Below are positions 52,874 to 62,013 of a stretch of DNA of 64,000 nucleotides, in pieces (the first letter of the stretch is position 1; the number at the start of each line of letters is the position of its first letter). Source of the DNA: a bacterium. Its GTDB lineage: Bacteria > Planctomycetota > Planctomycetia > Kolteriales > Kolteriaceae. Made by a program: the position numbers and the translations under genes. The stretch covers positions 1 through 64,000 of the forward strand of contig JAIELF010000010.1 of the NCBI GenBank assembly GCA_019753235.1. The letters run 5' to 3'. The notes beneath the pieces were generated by a model, which searched no databases, was not told the origin of the DNA, and saw only the letters and a program-made list of their open reading frames with translations.

Positions 52874-53674
52874 ATGCTCAGACCGAAAATCGAACTAAAG
52901 TCGCCCGAACAGATCGATGAGATGCGGCCGGCCAATCGGCTGGTCGCTCAGTGTTTGGTCGAAGTCTCGAAAGCCGTTCGGCCCGGCGTGACGACGGGCG
53001 AACTCGATGCCATCGTCGAACGGATGTTTGAAGAGCGAAACGCAAAGCCTCTTTTCAAAGGATATCCCGGCAAGGTCCCGTTCCCGGCCGTCACATGCAT
53101 CAGCGTCAACGACGAAGTCGTTCATGGCATTCCCGGCAGCCGGCCTCTGAAGGAGGGGGACATCGTCACGATCGATACCGGATGCAATTTGAATGGTTGG
53201 TGTGGCGACTCGGCCATCACTCTTCCGGTGGGGAAGATCAAGCCAGAAGTGCAGCGGTTGGTCGATGTCGCTTGGGGAACGCTCGATCTGGCGATCGAGC
53301 TGCTGAATCAGCGAGGCCGATACCGCAAGTGGTCGCAGATTGCCGCCCGTATGGAAAAGTACGTCATCGATGCCGGCTTCTCGGTGGTTGAACAATTCGT
53401 GGGCCATGGCATCGGCCGGGCCATGCACGAAGAGCCGCAAGTTCCGAACTTTAAGACGCGAAACTGGAGCAAGCACGACTTTTGGCTTGATGCGGGCCTT
53501 GTGTTAGCGGTCGAGCCCATGGTCAACATGGGAACCAAAGATGTTCGCGTCCGCAACGACCACTGGACGGTCGAGACAGCCGACGGCATGCCGAGCACTC
53601 ATGTCGAACATACCCTCGCTTTGACCGCCACCGGCTGCGAGGTTCTCACCGATCGAACACCGCTCGAACGATAG
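52874..53674 (+). CDS. map: Methionine aminopeptidase
   Basis: This 266-residue enzyme removes the initiator Met. Metal ligands are visible: the two Asp in VTIDTGCNLNGWCGDSAITL, His in VGHGIGRAMHEEPQ, Glu in LAVEPMVNMG and Glu in HVEHTLALT. MLRPKIELKSPEQIDEMRPA is a typical start. It is the last gene of the plus-strand cluster, convergent with the glycosidase-like gene. Confidence 0.96.
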   Translation: MLRPKIELKSPEQIDEMRPANRLVAQCLVEVSKAVRPGVTTGELDAIVERMFEERNAKPLFKGYPGKVPFPAVTCISVNDEVVHGIPGSRPLKEGDIVTIDTGCNLNGWCGDSAITLPVGKIKPEVQRLVDVAWGTLDLAIELLNQRGRYRKWSQIAARMEKYVIDAGFSVVEQFVGHGIGRAMHEEPQVPNFKTRNWSKHDFWLDAGLVLAVEPMVNMGTKDVRVRNDHWTVETADGMPSTHVEHTLALTATGCEVLTDRTPLER

Positions 53675-53734
53675 TCGCCCGTTCGGCCACGTCGCTTTGA
53701 TCCCTGTTCCTTGGCTCTTTGAACGTACGCTGAC

Positions 53735-55960
53735 TCATTCTTCGTTCGATTCGACCACCAGCCAGGTCATCCCCATCGCTGGAACGCTCACGTCGATCGT
53801 GGCGTTTGATTGGCGATCGAGTGGAAACGATTGGCCGGGCCCCTCCTCCACGCGAATCCTTGCGACCTCGGATAGGCCGGTATAGTAAAGCGGGAGTTTC
53901 ATCTTGCGAGTTACGGGAGTCGAAAGAGGGTTGTAGATCACGGCAAGGGCTCGCTCACGAAGCGAGGGGTTCGCGTGGATGATGTAATCGATGTCCCGGC
54001 CGTCGGCTCGGCGTCCATGAATGATGTCTGACTCAAGAATCGCGCGGTACTTCTTGAACCATGTGACCCACTTGGCGACAAGTGCTTTCGTTTCGTCGGC
54101 ATCGAAGAGGCGTGGCCCTCGATAACAGGCTTGCACGCCTGCCCCCAGACAGTTCGTCAAGTGCCTCTCGTAATCTTGAAGGTGTTGACGAAGTGGTTCG
54201 AGTGTCGCTTCCTTTCCGCCGCCGTGATACTCGGTGAGCGGCACGAACATCCATCCCATCGTCGGGGTCTTGTTCCACGTTCCGTCATAGATGTTCTGTC
54301 TCGCGTGGATGAATTGCTGCGCTCGCGGAAGAGACCAGTTTGTCTCTCGATAGCCCATGCCTGTTTTGCTTCCACCGCACAGGAAGTAGCAATCGGGCTG
54401 ATTGACATAGACCCCGTGCTCTCGGCACCAAGCATAAAGATCGCGACTCGCTTGCCACTGCGTCCATTGACTGTCGGCCGTGCCGCGATGTCCCGGATGC
54501 TGAGTGGAAGCACACAAGTCGCCCGGATAAGGGCCATCATGCTCTAAGAGATCGAATCCGGTCGCTTCGATGAAAGCTCGGATTTGCTTCTGATAGTTTT
54601 GACCCCATACGCTTCCCAAACAAGGGGCGTTCCCGAAGATCGTCCCTCCTGGCTTGCCTGTCGACGGATCGATCACATCGTCGGTATCGCTGATCTTTCG
54701 GCTACTGAAAAGAGAGTAGCCCCCGACCTGGATTCCCTTGGCATGGGCGTAGTCAACATCCTCTTTGATCTTCTGAAGATAGCTGGGATCGCTTCTCTCC
54801 ATTTCTAATCCGCTGCCGAAGGTGTAGATGATCATCTCAAAACCAACCTCCGCACATTGATCGACGGCCAAGCGAAACCGATCTCGACCACTATGGCGAA
54901 CATGCATCATGAGCGGGTTCTCGGTCACCCACGGAGCAACCGTTCGCCATGTTCGACGGAGCGTCAGTCCTCGTCTTTCTTGCTCGGTCGAGTCTTGAAC
55001 GATCAAGATCACGCGAAACGATTTCAGGCTTTCGCCCGGTGCTAAGGTCTGCGCGGGGCCGATCGGTGGACGACAAACCAACAGACAGGGCGTGCGCAGT
55101 TCATAACTGACCTGAGTGGTAAACTCTGGATCCGCAAGCCAGTGAGCTGCTCGGTTGGCTGTGTCCTGGTCCATGCCGTGAAACATGTAATCAGAGATGA
55201 CGTCGATCGGCGGGCGTCGCCATTGCCCGGGATCACGTGAATCGACGGCAGATTCTCCTTCGACAGCCGCCAGGACTTCCACCGCCAACGAATCGATCAT
55301 GATTGGCCGATTCGAATCGTTGCGGATTTCCAGGCTCTTGGCCATGGCCGGGATGCCGTCGTAGATTTCATATCGGACCAACACCCGAATGCCGTCGACC
55401 TCCTGCGAAGTCCCTGCATACTCCATGACAACGCCGGCCCCTCTCGGCGGCCAAGCATTGAGACTCGCGTGCCGAGTTCTCTTCCAGTCGAATGGCTTAA
55501 GGGGCGAAGCCAACGTGATCGACGCGAGTTGGAAGGAGGCCGGGTCTGCCACCAACCGATCTGCTTCATCAGCGGCCAGGTAACCTTGATCCTTTTGACC
55601 CAGCAACCCGCCGATCTTCCACTCTTTGCCATTGATCGTCACGAGCGCTTCGGGACGAACCGCACGCAGAAGAGAACTTCCCGTGCGAAGATCATCAAAC
55701 GCCACCGTTGCTCCGTTGGGTTTTAGGCGAAGCGTTCTCCGAACGAGTCCATTGTCCAAAGAGATCTCATTGCCGTCAGTAGAGCGATGAACTGCCGCCG
55801 ACTCGGCCGGCTTCGTTTCGAGCAACCAATCACGTTCACGCGCCAGCGAGCGGGTCGGCGCCATTGGTAGCTCGGCAACGCTCGGGAACGTTTCCGCCTG
55901 GATGACGATGGGATAGATCGCGAGAAGAAACACGCATCGAGAAAATGTTGGTATGGTCAT
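53735..55960 (-). CDS. Secreted alpha-galactosidase/GH36-like protein
   Basis: ATG 55960 (MTIPTFSRCVFLLAIYPIVI), with AAGGATTGTG upstream, gives 741 residues with a signal peptide cleaved near VIQA. An N-terminal beta-sandwich (residues about 60-380) precedes a TIM-barrel-like region: CAEVGFEMIIYTFGSGLEME, DVDYAHAKGIQVGGYSLFSS, GFDLLEHDGPYPGD, where a D-G/E-H-D motif could hold the nucleophile. A C-terminal beta domain ends the protein. GH36/GH31-type glycosidases have this layout. The substrate is unknown. It is inserted, with the metallopeptidase gene, between two ribosomal-protein blocks. Confidence 0.75.
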   Translation of the reverse strand: MTIPTFSRCVFLLAIYPIVIQAETFPSVAELPMAPTRSLARERDWLLETKPAESAAVHRSTDGNEISLDNGLVRRTLRLKPNGATVAFDDLRTGSSLLRAVRPEALVTINGKEWKIGGLLGQKDQGYLAADEADRLVADPASFQLASITLASPLKPFDWKRTRHASLNAWPPRGAGVVMEYAGTSQEVDGIRVLVRYEIYDGIPAMAKSLEIRNDSNRPIMIDSLAVEVLAAVEGESAVDSRDPGQWRRPPIDVISDYMFHGMDQDTANRAAHWLADPEFTTQVSYELRTPCLLVCRPPIGPAQTLAPGESLKSFRVILIVQDSTEQERRGLTLRRTWRTVAPWVTENPLMMHVRHSGRDRFRLAVDQCAEVGFEMIIYTFGSGLEMERSDPSYLQKIKEDVDYAHAKGIQVGGYSLFSSRKISDTDDVIDPSTGKPGGTIFGNAPCLGSVWGQNYQKQIRAFIEATGFDLLEHDGPYPGDLCASTQHPGHRGTADSQWTQWQASRDLYAWCREHGVYVNQPDCYFLCGGSKTGMGYRETNWSLPRAQQFIHARQNIYDGTWNKTPTMGWMFVPLTEYHGGGKEATLEPLRQHLQDYERHLTNCLGAGVQACYRGPRLFDADETKALVAKWVTWFKKYRAILESDIIHGRRADGRDIDYIIHANPSLRERALAVIYNPLSTPVTRKMKLPLYYTGLSEVARIRVEEGPGQSFPLDRQSNATIDVSVPAMGMTWLVVESNEE

Positions 55961-56050
55961 CACAATCCTTTTTTGCCTGATTCGTTCATGGGATGAAGTC
56001 GTGGAGATCCATCGCACTGGCCGATGATGCTCGTCCCCGAGCAAAGAGTT

Positions 56051-56785
56051 TTAGGGAAGAACTCGTTCGATGGGGATCAGCTTGGGAGTTGGAATCTGCA
56101 GACCGACGATCTCTCCAAAGTATCTTTCGATCTGCGTGAAGGGGAGTCGGAGGAAATCGTACATGTGGCGAGGAGGCTTCGTGCGAAGATACTCTCGAGC
56201 GATGTCGGCCATTTGCCGATCGTATTGTTTTTGCGAACCTCCATGAATAGGGTCTTCTCCTGAAAGACGCCGAATGTCGCCGGAGAATTCGGGGCAAATG
56301 TGATAGAGCTCGTGGATCACGGTGATCAGTTTCTCGTCGAAAGACTGATTGAGGAATCGAGGGAGATAAAACGACAGGACGTACTTGATCTCAGTCTTGT
56401 CAACAAAGACCTGTTGCACGCGGTAACGATATTTGCCGCGTATTTCGGTCAGCTTTCCTCCTCGAAATCGGAGCGGCACTAGGCGCGCTTGTAATCCCCA
56501 TGATCGCTCGTTGCGACATCGAATGAAGGTCACAAGGACCTGAGCAGGGTCGATATGTGCAAACAGAGGGACTCGCTGGCAGATGTCGTTACATAAGATC
56601 CCCATGCGGTGGGTGAAATGGAAAGGACCGTCGCCCGTCACGCTCGGTCGCCAAAAGATTCCGCTGTCACCCGGAGATTGAACGGGGACGACGCCGCGCG
56701 CGGCGGGATCGCTCAGCGATTCATGCGTCCAACGAAGGACCGGCGCTATTCGCGGATGTTGGAATGCCATCGGCCACCTCAACAA
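56051..56785 (-). CDS. Putative zinc metallopeptidase (HELYH)
   Basis: The 244-residue reading starts at 56785; the ATG at 56602 (MGILCNDICQRVPLFAHID) is a plausible later start, but GDGPFHFTHRMGILC before it looks conserved, so I keep the longer form. TVIHELYHICPEFSG holds the H-E-x-x-H zinc site. KYVLSFYLPRFLNQSFDEKL precedes it and RQMADIAREYLRTKPP follows. It resembles a putative metallopeptidase group known from planctomycetes (from memory). It lies 90 bases upstream of the glycosidase-like gene, on the same strand. Confidence 0.7.
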   Translation of the reverse strand: MLRWPMAFQHPRIAPVLRWTHESLSDPAARGVVPVQSPGDSGIFWRPSVTGDGPFHFTHRMGILCNDICQRVPLFAHIDPAQVLVTFIRCRNERSWGLQARLVPLRFRGGKLTEIRGKYRYRVQQVFVDKTEIKYVLSFYLPRFLNQSFDEKLITVIHELYHICPEFSGDIRRLSGEDPIHGGSQKQYDRQMADIAREYLRTKPPRHMYDFLRLPFTQIERYFGEIVGLQIPTPKLIPIERVLP

Positions 56786-56961
56786 CGATCATCGCAGAAC
56801 CTGCCGAGCGGATGACAGGTATCCGTCAATACTCGATGCGGAGAGTCCAAAGCTTAAACCGCGAGCGTTTGGCCGACGGTGCTAACCGATGGATGCACTC
56901 CGCTGCTTTTGGAAGTGTAGCAGCGAGATTGGGTCCGAATCTACAGGGGAGATGCGCAAAG

Positions 56962-56994
56962 AAAACGGCCGGCAAGAAGCCGACCGTTTTTTAG
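56962..56994 (-). terminator. Rho-independent terminator of the alpha-operon block
   Basis: AAAACGGCCGGC (56962-56973) pairs with GCCGACCGTTTT (56979-56990) around a five-base loop, with one mismatch. In the minus direction the stem is followed by T-rich sequence (TTTTCTTT), 23 bases after the rplQ stop. It also has a T-run on the plus side, so it may work both ways. Confidence 0.8.
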
Positions 56995-57016
56995 TTGCAA
57001 GCAGGAAGGGAAGAGA

Positions 57017-57535
57017 TTACTCCGCGATCACCGGAGCAGGAGCAGACTTCTTCTCTTTCTTCTTGGCCGGTTCATTGGCCGAGAGAAGTTCGATGATGGC
57101 GGTCTCGGCCGCATCGCCTCTTCTTCGGGTAGCGAGCTTCACGATCCTGGTATAGCCGCCGGCCCGTTGTTTGAATCGAGGACCGATCTCTTTGAGGAGC
57201 TTGTCGACGACGTTGATCTCGACGTCTTTGCCATCCTCTTTAGTGATCACGTATTTCTTGCCGCCGAGCTGCGACATCAAGATGCGCCGATGGTTCAGTG
57301 CTTCTGCTCGGGCGATCTTCTCGGCATCGGTCTTGTCACCGGCCGATTCGAGGGCGTCGGCCCCACGTTTGGCAACAGTGACGAGCTTCTCGGCAAAGGG
57401 CCGAAGTTCTTTCGCCTTGGCGATTGTCGTTTCGATTCGCTCGTGAGCGAAGAGGCTGATGGCCATGTTGCGGAACATGGCCCGGCGATGGGTCATGTTT
57501 CGATTGAGAATTCGGCCACGGGTTCGGTGCTTCAT
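57017..57535 (-). CDS. rplQ: 50S ribosomal protein L17
   Basis: This 172-residue protein begins KHRTRGRILNRNMTHRRAMF and has RNMAISLFAHERIETTIAKA, the family core, plus QRAGGYTRIVKLATRRRGDA. The C-terminal 45 residues are an extension rich in Lys and Ala. A terminator follows directly. It is the last gene of the minus-strand block. Confidence 0.96.
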   Translation of the reverse strand: MKHRTRGRILNRNMTHRRAMFRNMAISLFAHERIETTIAKAKELRPFAEKLVTVAKRGADALESAGDKTDAEKIARAEALNHRRILMSQLGGKKYVITKEDGKDVEINVVDKLLKEIGPRFKQRAGGYTRIVKLATRRRGDAAETAIIELLSANEPAKKKEKKSAPAPVIAE

Positions 57536-57577
57536 GGTTCGTTCCTTTCAGCAGGTTTACCTTCTGCTGATGTGCTG

Positions 57578-58582
57578 TTACTTCTTGGCCAAGTGATCGG
57601 GAAGTTTCATTCCCAGAATCAGGTTGTACTTCTTGAGCTTCTCTTTCACTTCACGAAGCGTGGTCTCGCCGAAGTTTCGAACCGTGAGAAGCTTCTCGTC
57701 ATCTCGACTAACGAGCTCGCGAACCGTGGTGATTCCCTCGGATTCGAGACAGTTGGTGGCTCGGACCGAAAGTTCGAGCTCCGCCAGGCTCATGTTGAGC
57801 TTGTTCTCGAGTTCGGGGTCGGAGACATCGCGTGGAATCTGGAACTCGAAGGGGAGTTCATCCAGCGGAACCTCGGGGCCCGGCTCGGAGTAGTTGACGA
57901 ACGGGTTCAGGTGCTTGCGAAGAATTTTGGCCGCCTCGACCAAGCCCATTTCTGGGGTGACGGTTCCGTTGGTCCAGATCTCCATCACCAGCCGATCATA
58001 GTTGGTCCGCTGACCGATACGAGCTTCGTCGGTTCGGTACGAGACCCGTGTGACAGGTGAGAATACCGCGTCGAGGGGAATGATTCCAATCTCGTGATCT
58101 TTGTCAGGGTCGGTGGCTGCCACGTACCCTCGCCCGTTCTCGACGGTCATTTCGAGGACGAAGTGAACATCGCTGGTCATGGTGGCGATGACGTGATCGG
58201 GGTTGATGATTTCGACCGATTCGTCGTGAATGATGTCGGCAGCGGTCACCAAGCCGGCACTCGATCGATCGATCCGAATTGTTTTGGGCTCTTCGGAGTG
58301 GCTCTTCACGACCAAGCTTTTGAGATTCAGGACGATATCCGTGACGTCCTCGACGACGCCGGGGATGGTGCTGAATTCATGCTGGACGCCGGCAATGCTG
58401 ACGCGGGTGACCGCACTTCCTTCGAGGGCGGCCAAAAGAACCCGCCGAAGGCTGTTGCCGATGGTGGTGCCGAATCCTCGTTCGAACGGCTCGATCATGA
58501 ACTTGCCGTACGATTCGGTGAGGGTCTCGCGATCCGCGCTAATTTTGCTGGGTAATTCCAGCCCTCGCCAACGAACACGCAT
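57578..58582 (-). CDS. rpoA: DNA-directed RNA polymerase subunit alpha
   Basis: This 334-residue subunit dimerises to nucleate RNA polymerase. The N-terminal domain has [20 protein letters not shown]; the C-terminal domain after a linker has [20 protein letters not shown] and [19 protein letters not shown], which contact promoter UP elements. It is separated from rpsK by 241 bases; rpsD, usually in that slot, is missing. Confidence 0.97.
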   Translation of the reverse strand: MRVRWRGLELPSKISADRETLTESYGKFMIEPFERGFGTTIGNSLRRVLLAALEGSAVTRVSIAGVQHEFSTIPGVVEDVTDIVLNLKSLVVKSHSEEPKTIRIDRSSAGLVTAADIIHDESVEIINPDHVIATMTSDVHFVLEMTVENGRGYVAATDPDKDHEIGIIPLDAVFSPVTRVSYRTDEARIGQRTNYDRLVMEIWTNGTVTPEMGLVEAAKILRKHLNPFVNYSEPGPEVPLDELPFEFQIPRDVSDPELENKLNMSLAELELSVRATNCLESEGITTVRELVSRDDEKLLTVRNFGETTLREVKEKLKKYNLILGMKLPDHLAKK

Positions 58583-58823
58583 CGAGATTCATCTCCTTTT
58601 GTGCGATCGGTAAGATCGTTCAGGACTCTTTCCCGCGCGCTCATACCGAGCGTCCCTTGCAGGAAGTTTGGCCGACCAACATTTTGGGCCGGCCTGAATG
58701 ATTTTTTGAGAGACTTTCTCTCCGCGACCGAGCGAGTCGCGTTTGGGTCCGATGGTCGCAAGCCAACTTCTGGGCTGGCCGAGCTTCCCTTCGGCTGGGA
58801 CGCTCTTGGCTTGATGGATTGGC

Positions 58824-59216
58824 CTAGACGCGACGTTTCTTGCGAGGTCGGCAACCGTTATGAGGAAGCGGCGTGACGTCCTCGATCGACCGGACTGCCA
58901 GTCCCGCTTGGTGGAGGGCCTGAATGGCCGACTCCCGACCACTTCCGGGGCCGTTCACTTTGACTTCCACTTCGCGGATCCCGAATTTCTGAGCATTCTC
59001 CGCACAGACCTCGGCGGCCCGCTGGGCGGCAAAGGGAGTGCTCTTTCGGCTACCCTTGAAGCCGACCGTTCCAGCAGAAGCCCAGGTCAACACGTCGCCG
59101 TTGCGGTCGGTGACCGTCACGATGGTGTTGTTGAAGCTGCTCTGAATGTGGATGATCCCTTGCGTGACGTTCCGTCGCGTTCGTTTCTTCTTCGCGTTAG
59201 CCACGATACCTGCCAA
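58824..59216 (-). CDS. rpsK: 30S ribosomal protein S11
   Basis: This 130-residue platform protein has [40 protein letters not shown] and the family end [20 protein letters not shown] plus [12 protein letters not shown]. It follows rpsM by 95 bases on the same strand. Confidence 0.97.
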   Translation of the reverse strand: MAGIVANAKKKRTRRNVTQGIIHIQSSFNNTIVTVTDRNGDVLTWASAGTVGFKGSRKSTPFAAQRAAEVCAENAQKFGIREVEVKVNGPGSGRESAIQALHQAGLAVRSIEDVTPLPHNGCRPRKKRRV

Positions 59217-59311
59217 CTCATTTCAAAAAGAGACCTGTTCGAACCCAAACCGCTCTTGCCGGGATCAAGCGATTTTGCCCAGAGGGGGCAATTCGTTGAC
59301 CCAGATCGGCA

Positions 59312-59695
59312 TTACCGAAGATCCTTGACACCCTTCTTGCCCGCCACGGTCTTCTTGGGACCTTTACGGGTACGGGCGTTGGTTCGCGTCCGCTGCCCAC
59401 GGACCGGCAGACTTTTCCGGTGCCGAGTTCCGCGGAACGAGCCGATATCTTTGAGACGCTGAATGTTTTGTTGAATGGTTCGGCGAAGCTGACCTTCGAC
59501 GACGTAATCGTTATCCAGCAAATTCGCGATCCGAGCGAGTTCGTCATCGCTCAATTCGCGGGCGGGCATGTCGGGTCGGATTTTCGCCCGATCACAAATC
59601 TCCCGAGCCAGTGCCGGACCGATGCCGTAGAGGTACCGCAGCGACACGTCAGTTCGCTTATCCGCCGGAATGTCAATACCTAACAAACGAGGCAT
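59312..59695 (-). CDS. rpsM: 30S ribosomal protein S13
   Basis: This 127-residue head protein contacts the P-site tRNA. PRLLGIDIPADKRTDVSLRY, YGIGPALAREICDRAKI and RGTRHRKSLPVRGQRTRTNA are the conserved parts. It begins three bases after the rpmJ stop. Confidence 0.97.
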   Translation of the reverse strand: MPRLLGIDIPADKRTDVSLRYLYGIGPALAREICDRAKIRPDMPARELSDDELARIANLLDNDYVVEGQLRRTIQQNIQRLKDIGSFRGTRHRKSLPVRGQRTRTNARTRKGPKKTVAGKKGVKDLR

Positions 59696-59698
59696 GGA

Positions 59699-59812
59699 TT
59701 ACCCTTGGCGTTGCTTGTGTCGCGGATTGCTGCAAATCACGACCAGCTTGCCCTTTCGGCGGACAATCTTGCAGTTTTCGCAGATGCGACGAATGCTACT
59801 TCGGACTTTCAT
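59699..59812 (-). CDS. rpmJ: 50S ribosomal protein L36
   Basis: This 37-residue protein is short enough to be missed by length filters. It reads [20 protein letters not shown] with the zinc residues Cys11, Cys14, Cys27 and His32 (the last two in [13 protein letters not shown]). It stabilises the large subunit near the peptidyl-transferase centre. It is first in the block, directly before rpsM, as in the classical order; infA and secY do not precede it here. Confidence 0.95.
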   Translation of the reverse strand: MKVRSSIRRICENCKIVRRKGKLVVICSNPRHKQRQG

Positions 59813-60295
59813 GGAATTCTCGCGGAAGGGGAGGGTACGGCCTGCTTCTCAGGCCCACACTCGCCAGATCCATTGGCTTACAGATTTCCACAGCTTCGGC
59901 AATAAAAATACCGTCGACCGGTACCGACGCCACCCCTCGAATACCATTCTGGTTTCCGAGGCAGAATCGACCGCCTTGCGACGACCAAGCGAACTCTCGA
60001 TTTTCGTTGCCGTATAACTCTATTTATGAGATCGCCGACCTGCTGTCTACCGATTGCCGATTGTCGATCGCATGTCGGTTGTTCTCGACGAAAGGAATAG
60101 CCGGGGATCGGGCTCACCTTTTGAGCGGCTTCGCCTTGGGGTGGTGTGATGCCCTGATTCGAGTTGTGGAAGAGAATGGCACAAGGTTCTTGAGAATCAA
60201 TGGATACGATCCGTACGCCAAGCTTGTGACGAATCCTTCGAACATGTCGACGGGCCATCCCGTTGAGTCCATCATTGGGGAGAGAGGCGATCGAA
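59813..60295. other. Divergent intergenic region between rpmJ and the metal ABC genes
   Basis: No gene is supported in these 483 bases. It should hold the minus-strand promoter of the alpha-operon block and the plus-strand promoter of the transporter. I looked for an inverted AT-rich Zur/Fur-like box and did not find a convincing one. No solute-binding protein is encoded here. Confidence 0.5.
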
Positions 60296-61066
60296 ATGTC
60301 CGAAGAGCCTGCCATCGGAATGCGCGGAGTGACCGTTCGCCAGGGGGGGATTTCGATCCTTACCGGCGTGACGGCGTCTGTACCGCGCGGCTCGGTGACA
60401 GCGATTATCGGCCCCAATGGAGCGGGAAAGACGACCCTTTTGCGAGCCATGCTCGGCTTATGTTCTTATTCGGGATCGATCACCTATTTTGATCGTGATG
60501 GCCGACCCGCATCGTATCCTCGTCGCATCGGCTACGTCCCGCAACGTCTCGATTTCGATCGCGGCATGCCGATGACGGTTCTCGATCTTCTCTTACTGGA
60601 TCAACAGCGTCGGCCACTTTGGTTGGGGCGCTCGGCGCCCGCCGTCGCACGGGCGAAGGCTCAATTGCAACGGGTCGAGGCGGTCCATCTAATCGATCGG
60701 CCCATTGGAAAGCTGTCAGGTGGCGAGTTCCAGCGAGTCCAGCTTGCCCTATCGCTGATGGCCGATCCGGAGATCATTTTGCTCGACGAGCCGGTCTCGG
60801 GCGTGGATGTGCAAGGGGGCCAGCTCTTCTGCGATTTGCTCGAAACGATTCAGCGCGAGTCGCTTCTTACCGTGGTGATGGTGAGCCATGATCTGTCGGT
60901 GGTGAGCAAGCATGCGACGCATGTTTTGTGTTTGAACCGCGAACTCCTCGCAGCAGGGACGGTCCATGAGGCACTCACCCCCAGTACGCTCAGCCAGGTT
61001 TTCGGCCCGCACGCGCTTTTTGGTCATGTTCATGGACTTTGTTCCCACACGCCCCCCGGCGCATGA
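60296..61066 (+). CDS. Metal (zinc/manganese-type) ABC transporter ATP-binding protein
   Basis: ATG 60296 (MSEEPAIGMRGVTVRQGGIS), preceded by GGGGAGAGAGG, gives 256 residues. Walker A is IIGPNGAGKTTLLRAMLG, the signature is GKLSGGEFQRVQLALSL, Walker B is EIILLDEPVSGVD, and the switch His is in MVSHDLSVVSKHA. Sequence and pairing with a ZnuB-like permease place it in the ZnuC/MntB family. Zinc or manganese is the likely substrate, chosen by family only. It ends 24 bases before the permease. Confidence 0.9.
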   Translation: MSEEPAIGMRGVTVRQGGISILTGVTASVPRGSVTAIIGPNGAGKTTLLRAMLGLCSYSGSITYFDRDGRPASYPRRIGYVPQRLDFDRGMPMTVLDLLLLDQQRRPLWLGRSAPAVARAKAQLQRVEAVHLIDRPIGKLSGGEFQRVQLALSLMADPEIILLDEPVSGVDVQGGQLFCDLLETIQRESLLTVVMVSHDLSVVSKHATHVLCLNRELLAAGTVHEALTPSTLSQVFGPHALFGHVHGLCSHTPPGA

Positions 61067-61090
61067 TGGCCGATCGAATGGAGGAGAGAT

Positions 61091-62008
61091 TTGGAGTCTC
61101 TAGCAGAAATGGTGGACGGGTTTGCCTCCATGCTGGCGCGGCTTGTCCCGTATTCGAACTTTCATGAGTACCCATTCTTAAAGCGAGCGCTACTGGGCTT
61201 GACCTTGTTGGCACCGTTGACGGCGACGATGGGGCTGCAAGTCGTCAACTTTCGGCTCTCCTTTTTTTCCGAGGCAGTTGGCCATTCGGTATTTACTGGC
61301 GTGGCGATCGGCTACCTTCTATCGATCCTGGCGGCGGGGTCGGCCTTTGCCGAGACTGGAATCGCTATCGACCTGGCGACGCTCGCATTTGGGATCCTCG
61401 TGGCGCTGGCGATCACGTATTATCGCCGATCGAGCACACTTCCGTCGGATACGGTGATCGGTGTTTTTTCCGCATCGGTCGTCTCGTTCGGCCTGATGGT
61501 CATTGGGTACTTGATTCAGCGAGGAACGATCGCGCCGCAGAACATCTTTCAGACGTTTCTGGCGGGGAACATCCTCACCGTCGAGCCGATCCATTTGACG
61601 GTGCTCGCGGGGTTTTTCGCCGTCGTGATGCTGTTTCATGCCGTGGCTTACAACCGCATGCTGCTGGTGTCGCTGAATCCCGAATTGGCCCAGACGCGTG
61701 GAGTCCCCGTCGCTCTGCTCGAGTATTTCTTCTCGGCATTGCTGGCGGTGCTGGTCATTTTCAGCATTCGTTCGGTGGGGGTATTGCTGGTGACGGCACT
61801 GCTGGTGATCCCGGCAGCGTCGGCCCGGAATTTCGCCCGGACGGCCGGTCAACTCTTCTGGGTGGCGATTGGCCTATCTCTTTTCGCCTGCATCTCGGGT
61901 TTGGTTTTGTCAGATGCATTCAGCACGTACACGGGCGCGACGATCATTGCCGTCATGACGCTGATCTTTTTGTTGTCCGAGGCGATGGCAGCGCTACGGG
62001 GTCGCTGA
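61091..62008 (+). CDS. Metal ABC transporter permease, ZnuB/MntC-like
   Basis: The TTG at 61091, close behind GGAGGAG, gives 305 residues; ATG 61109 is an alternative. About eight membrane segments are visible. MGLQVVNFRLSFFSEAVGHS is the family's N-terminal signature with the conserved His, and SIRSVGVLLVTALLVIPAASAR lies near the C-terminus (split as SIRSVGVLLVTALLV and IPAASARNFAR). It is inner-membrane and partners the ATPase. No binding protein gene is adjacent. It converges on the next gene with five bases between stops. Confidence 0.92.
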   Translation: MESLAEMVDGFASMLARLVPYSNFHEYPFLKRALLGLTLLAPLTATMGLQVVNFRLSFFSEAVGHSVFTGVAIGYLLSILAAGSAFAETGIAIDLATLAFGILVALAITYYRRSSTLPSDTVIGVFSASVVSFGLMVIGYLIQRGTIAPQNIFQTFLAGNILTVEPIHLTVLAGFFAVVMLFHAVAYNRMLLVSLNPELAQTRGVPVALLEYFFSALLAVLVIFSIRSVGVLLVTALLVIPAASARNFARTAGQLFWVAIGLSLFACISGLVLSDAFSTYTGATIIAVMTLIFLLSEAMAALRGR

Positions 62009-62013
62009 GCGGG

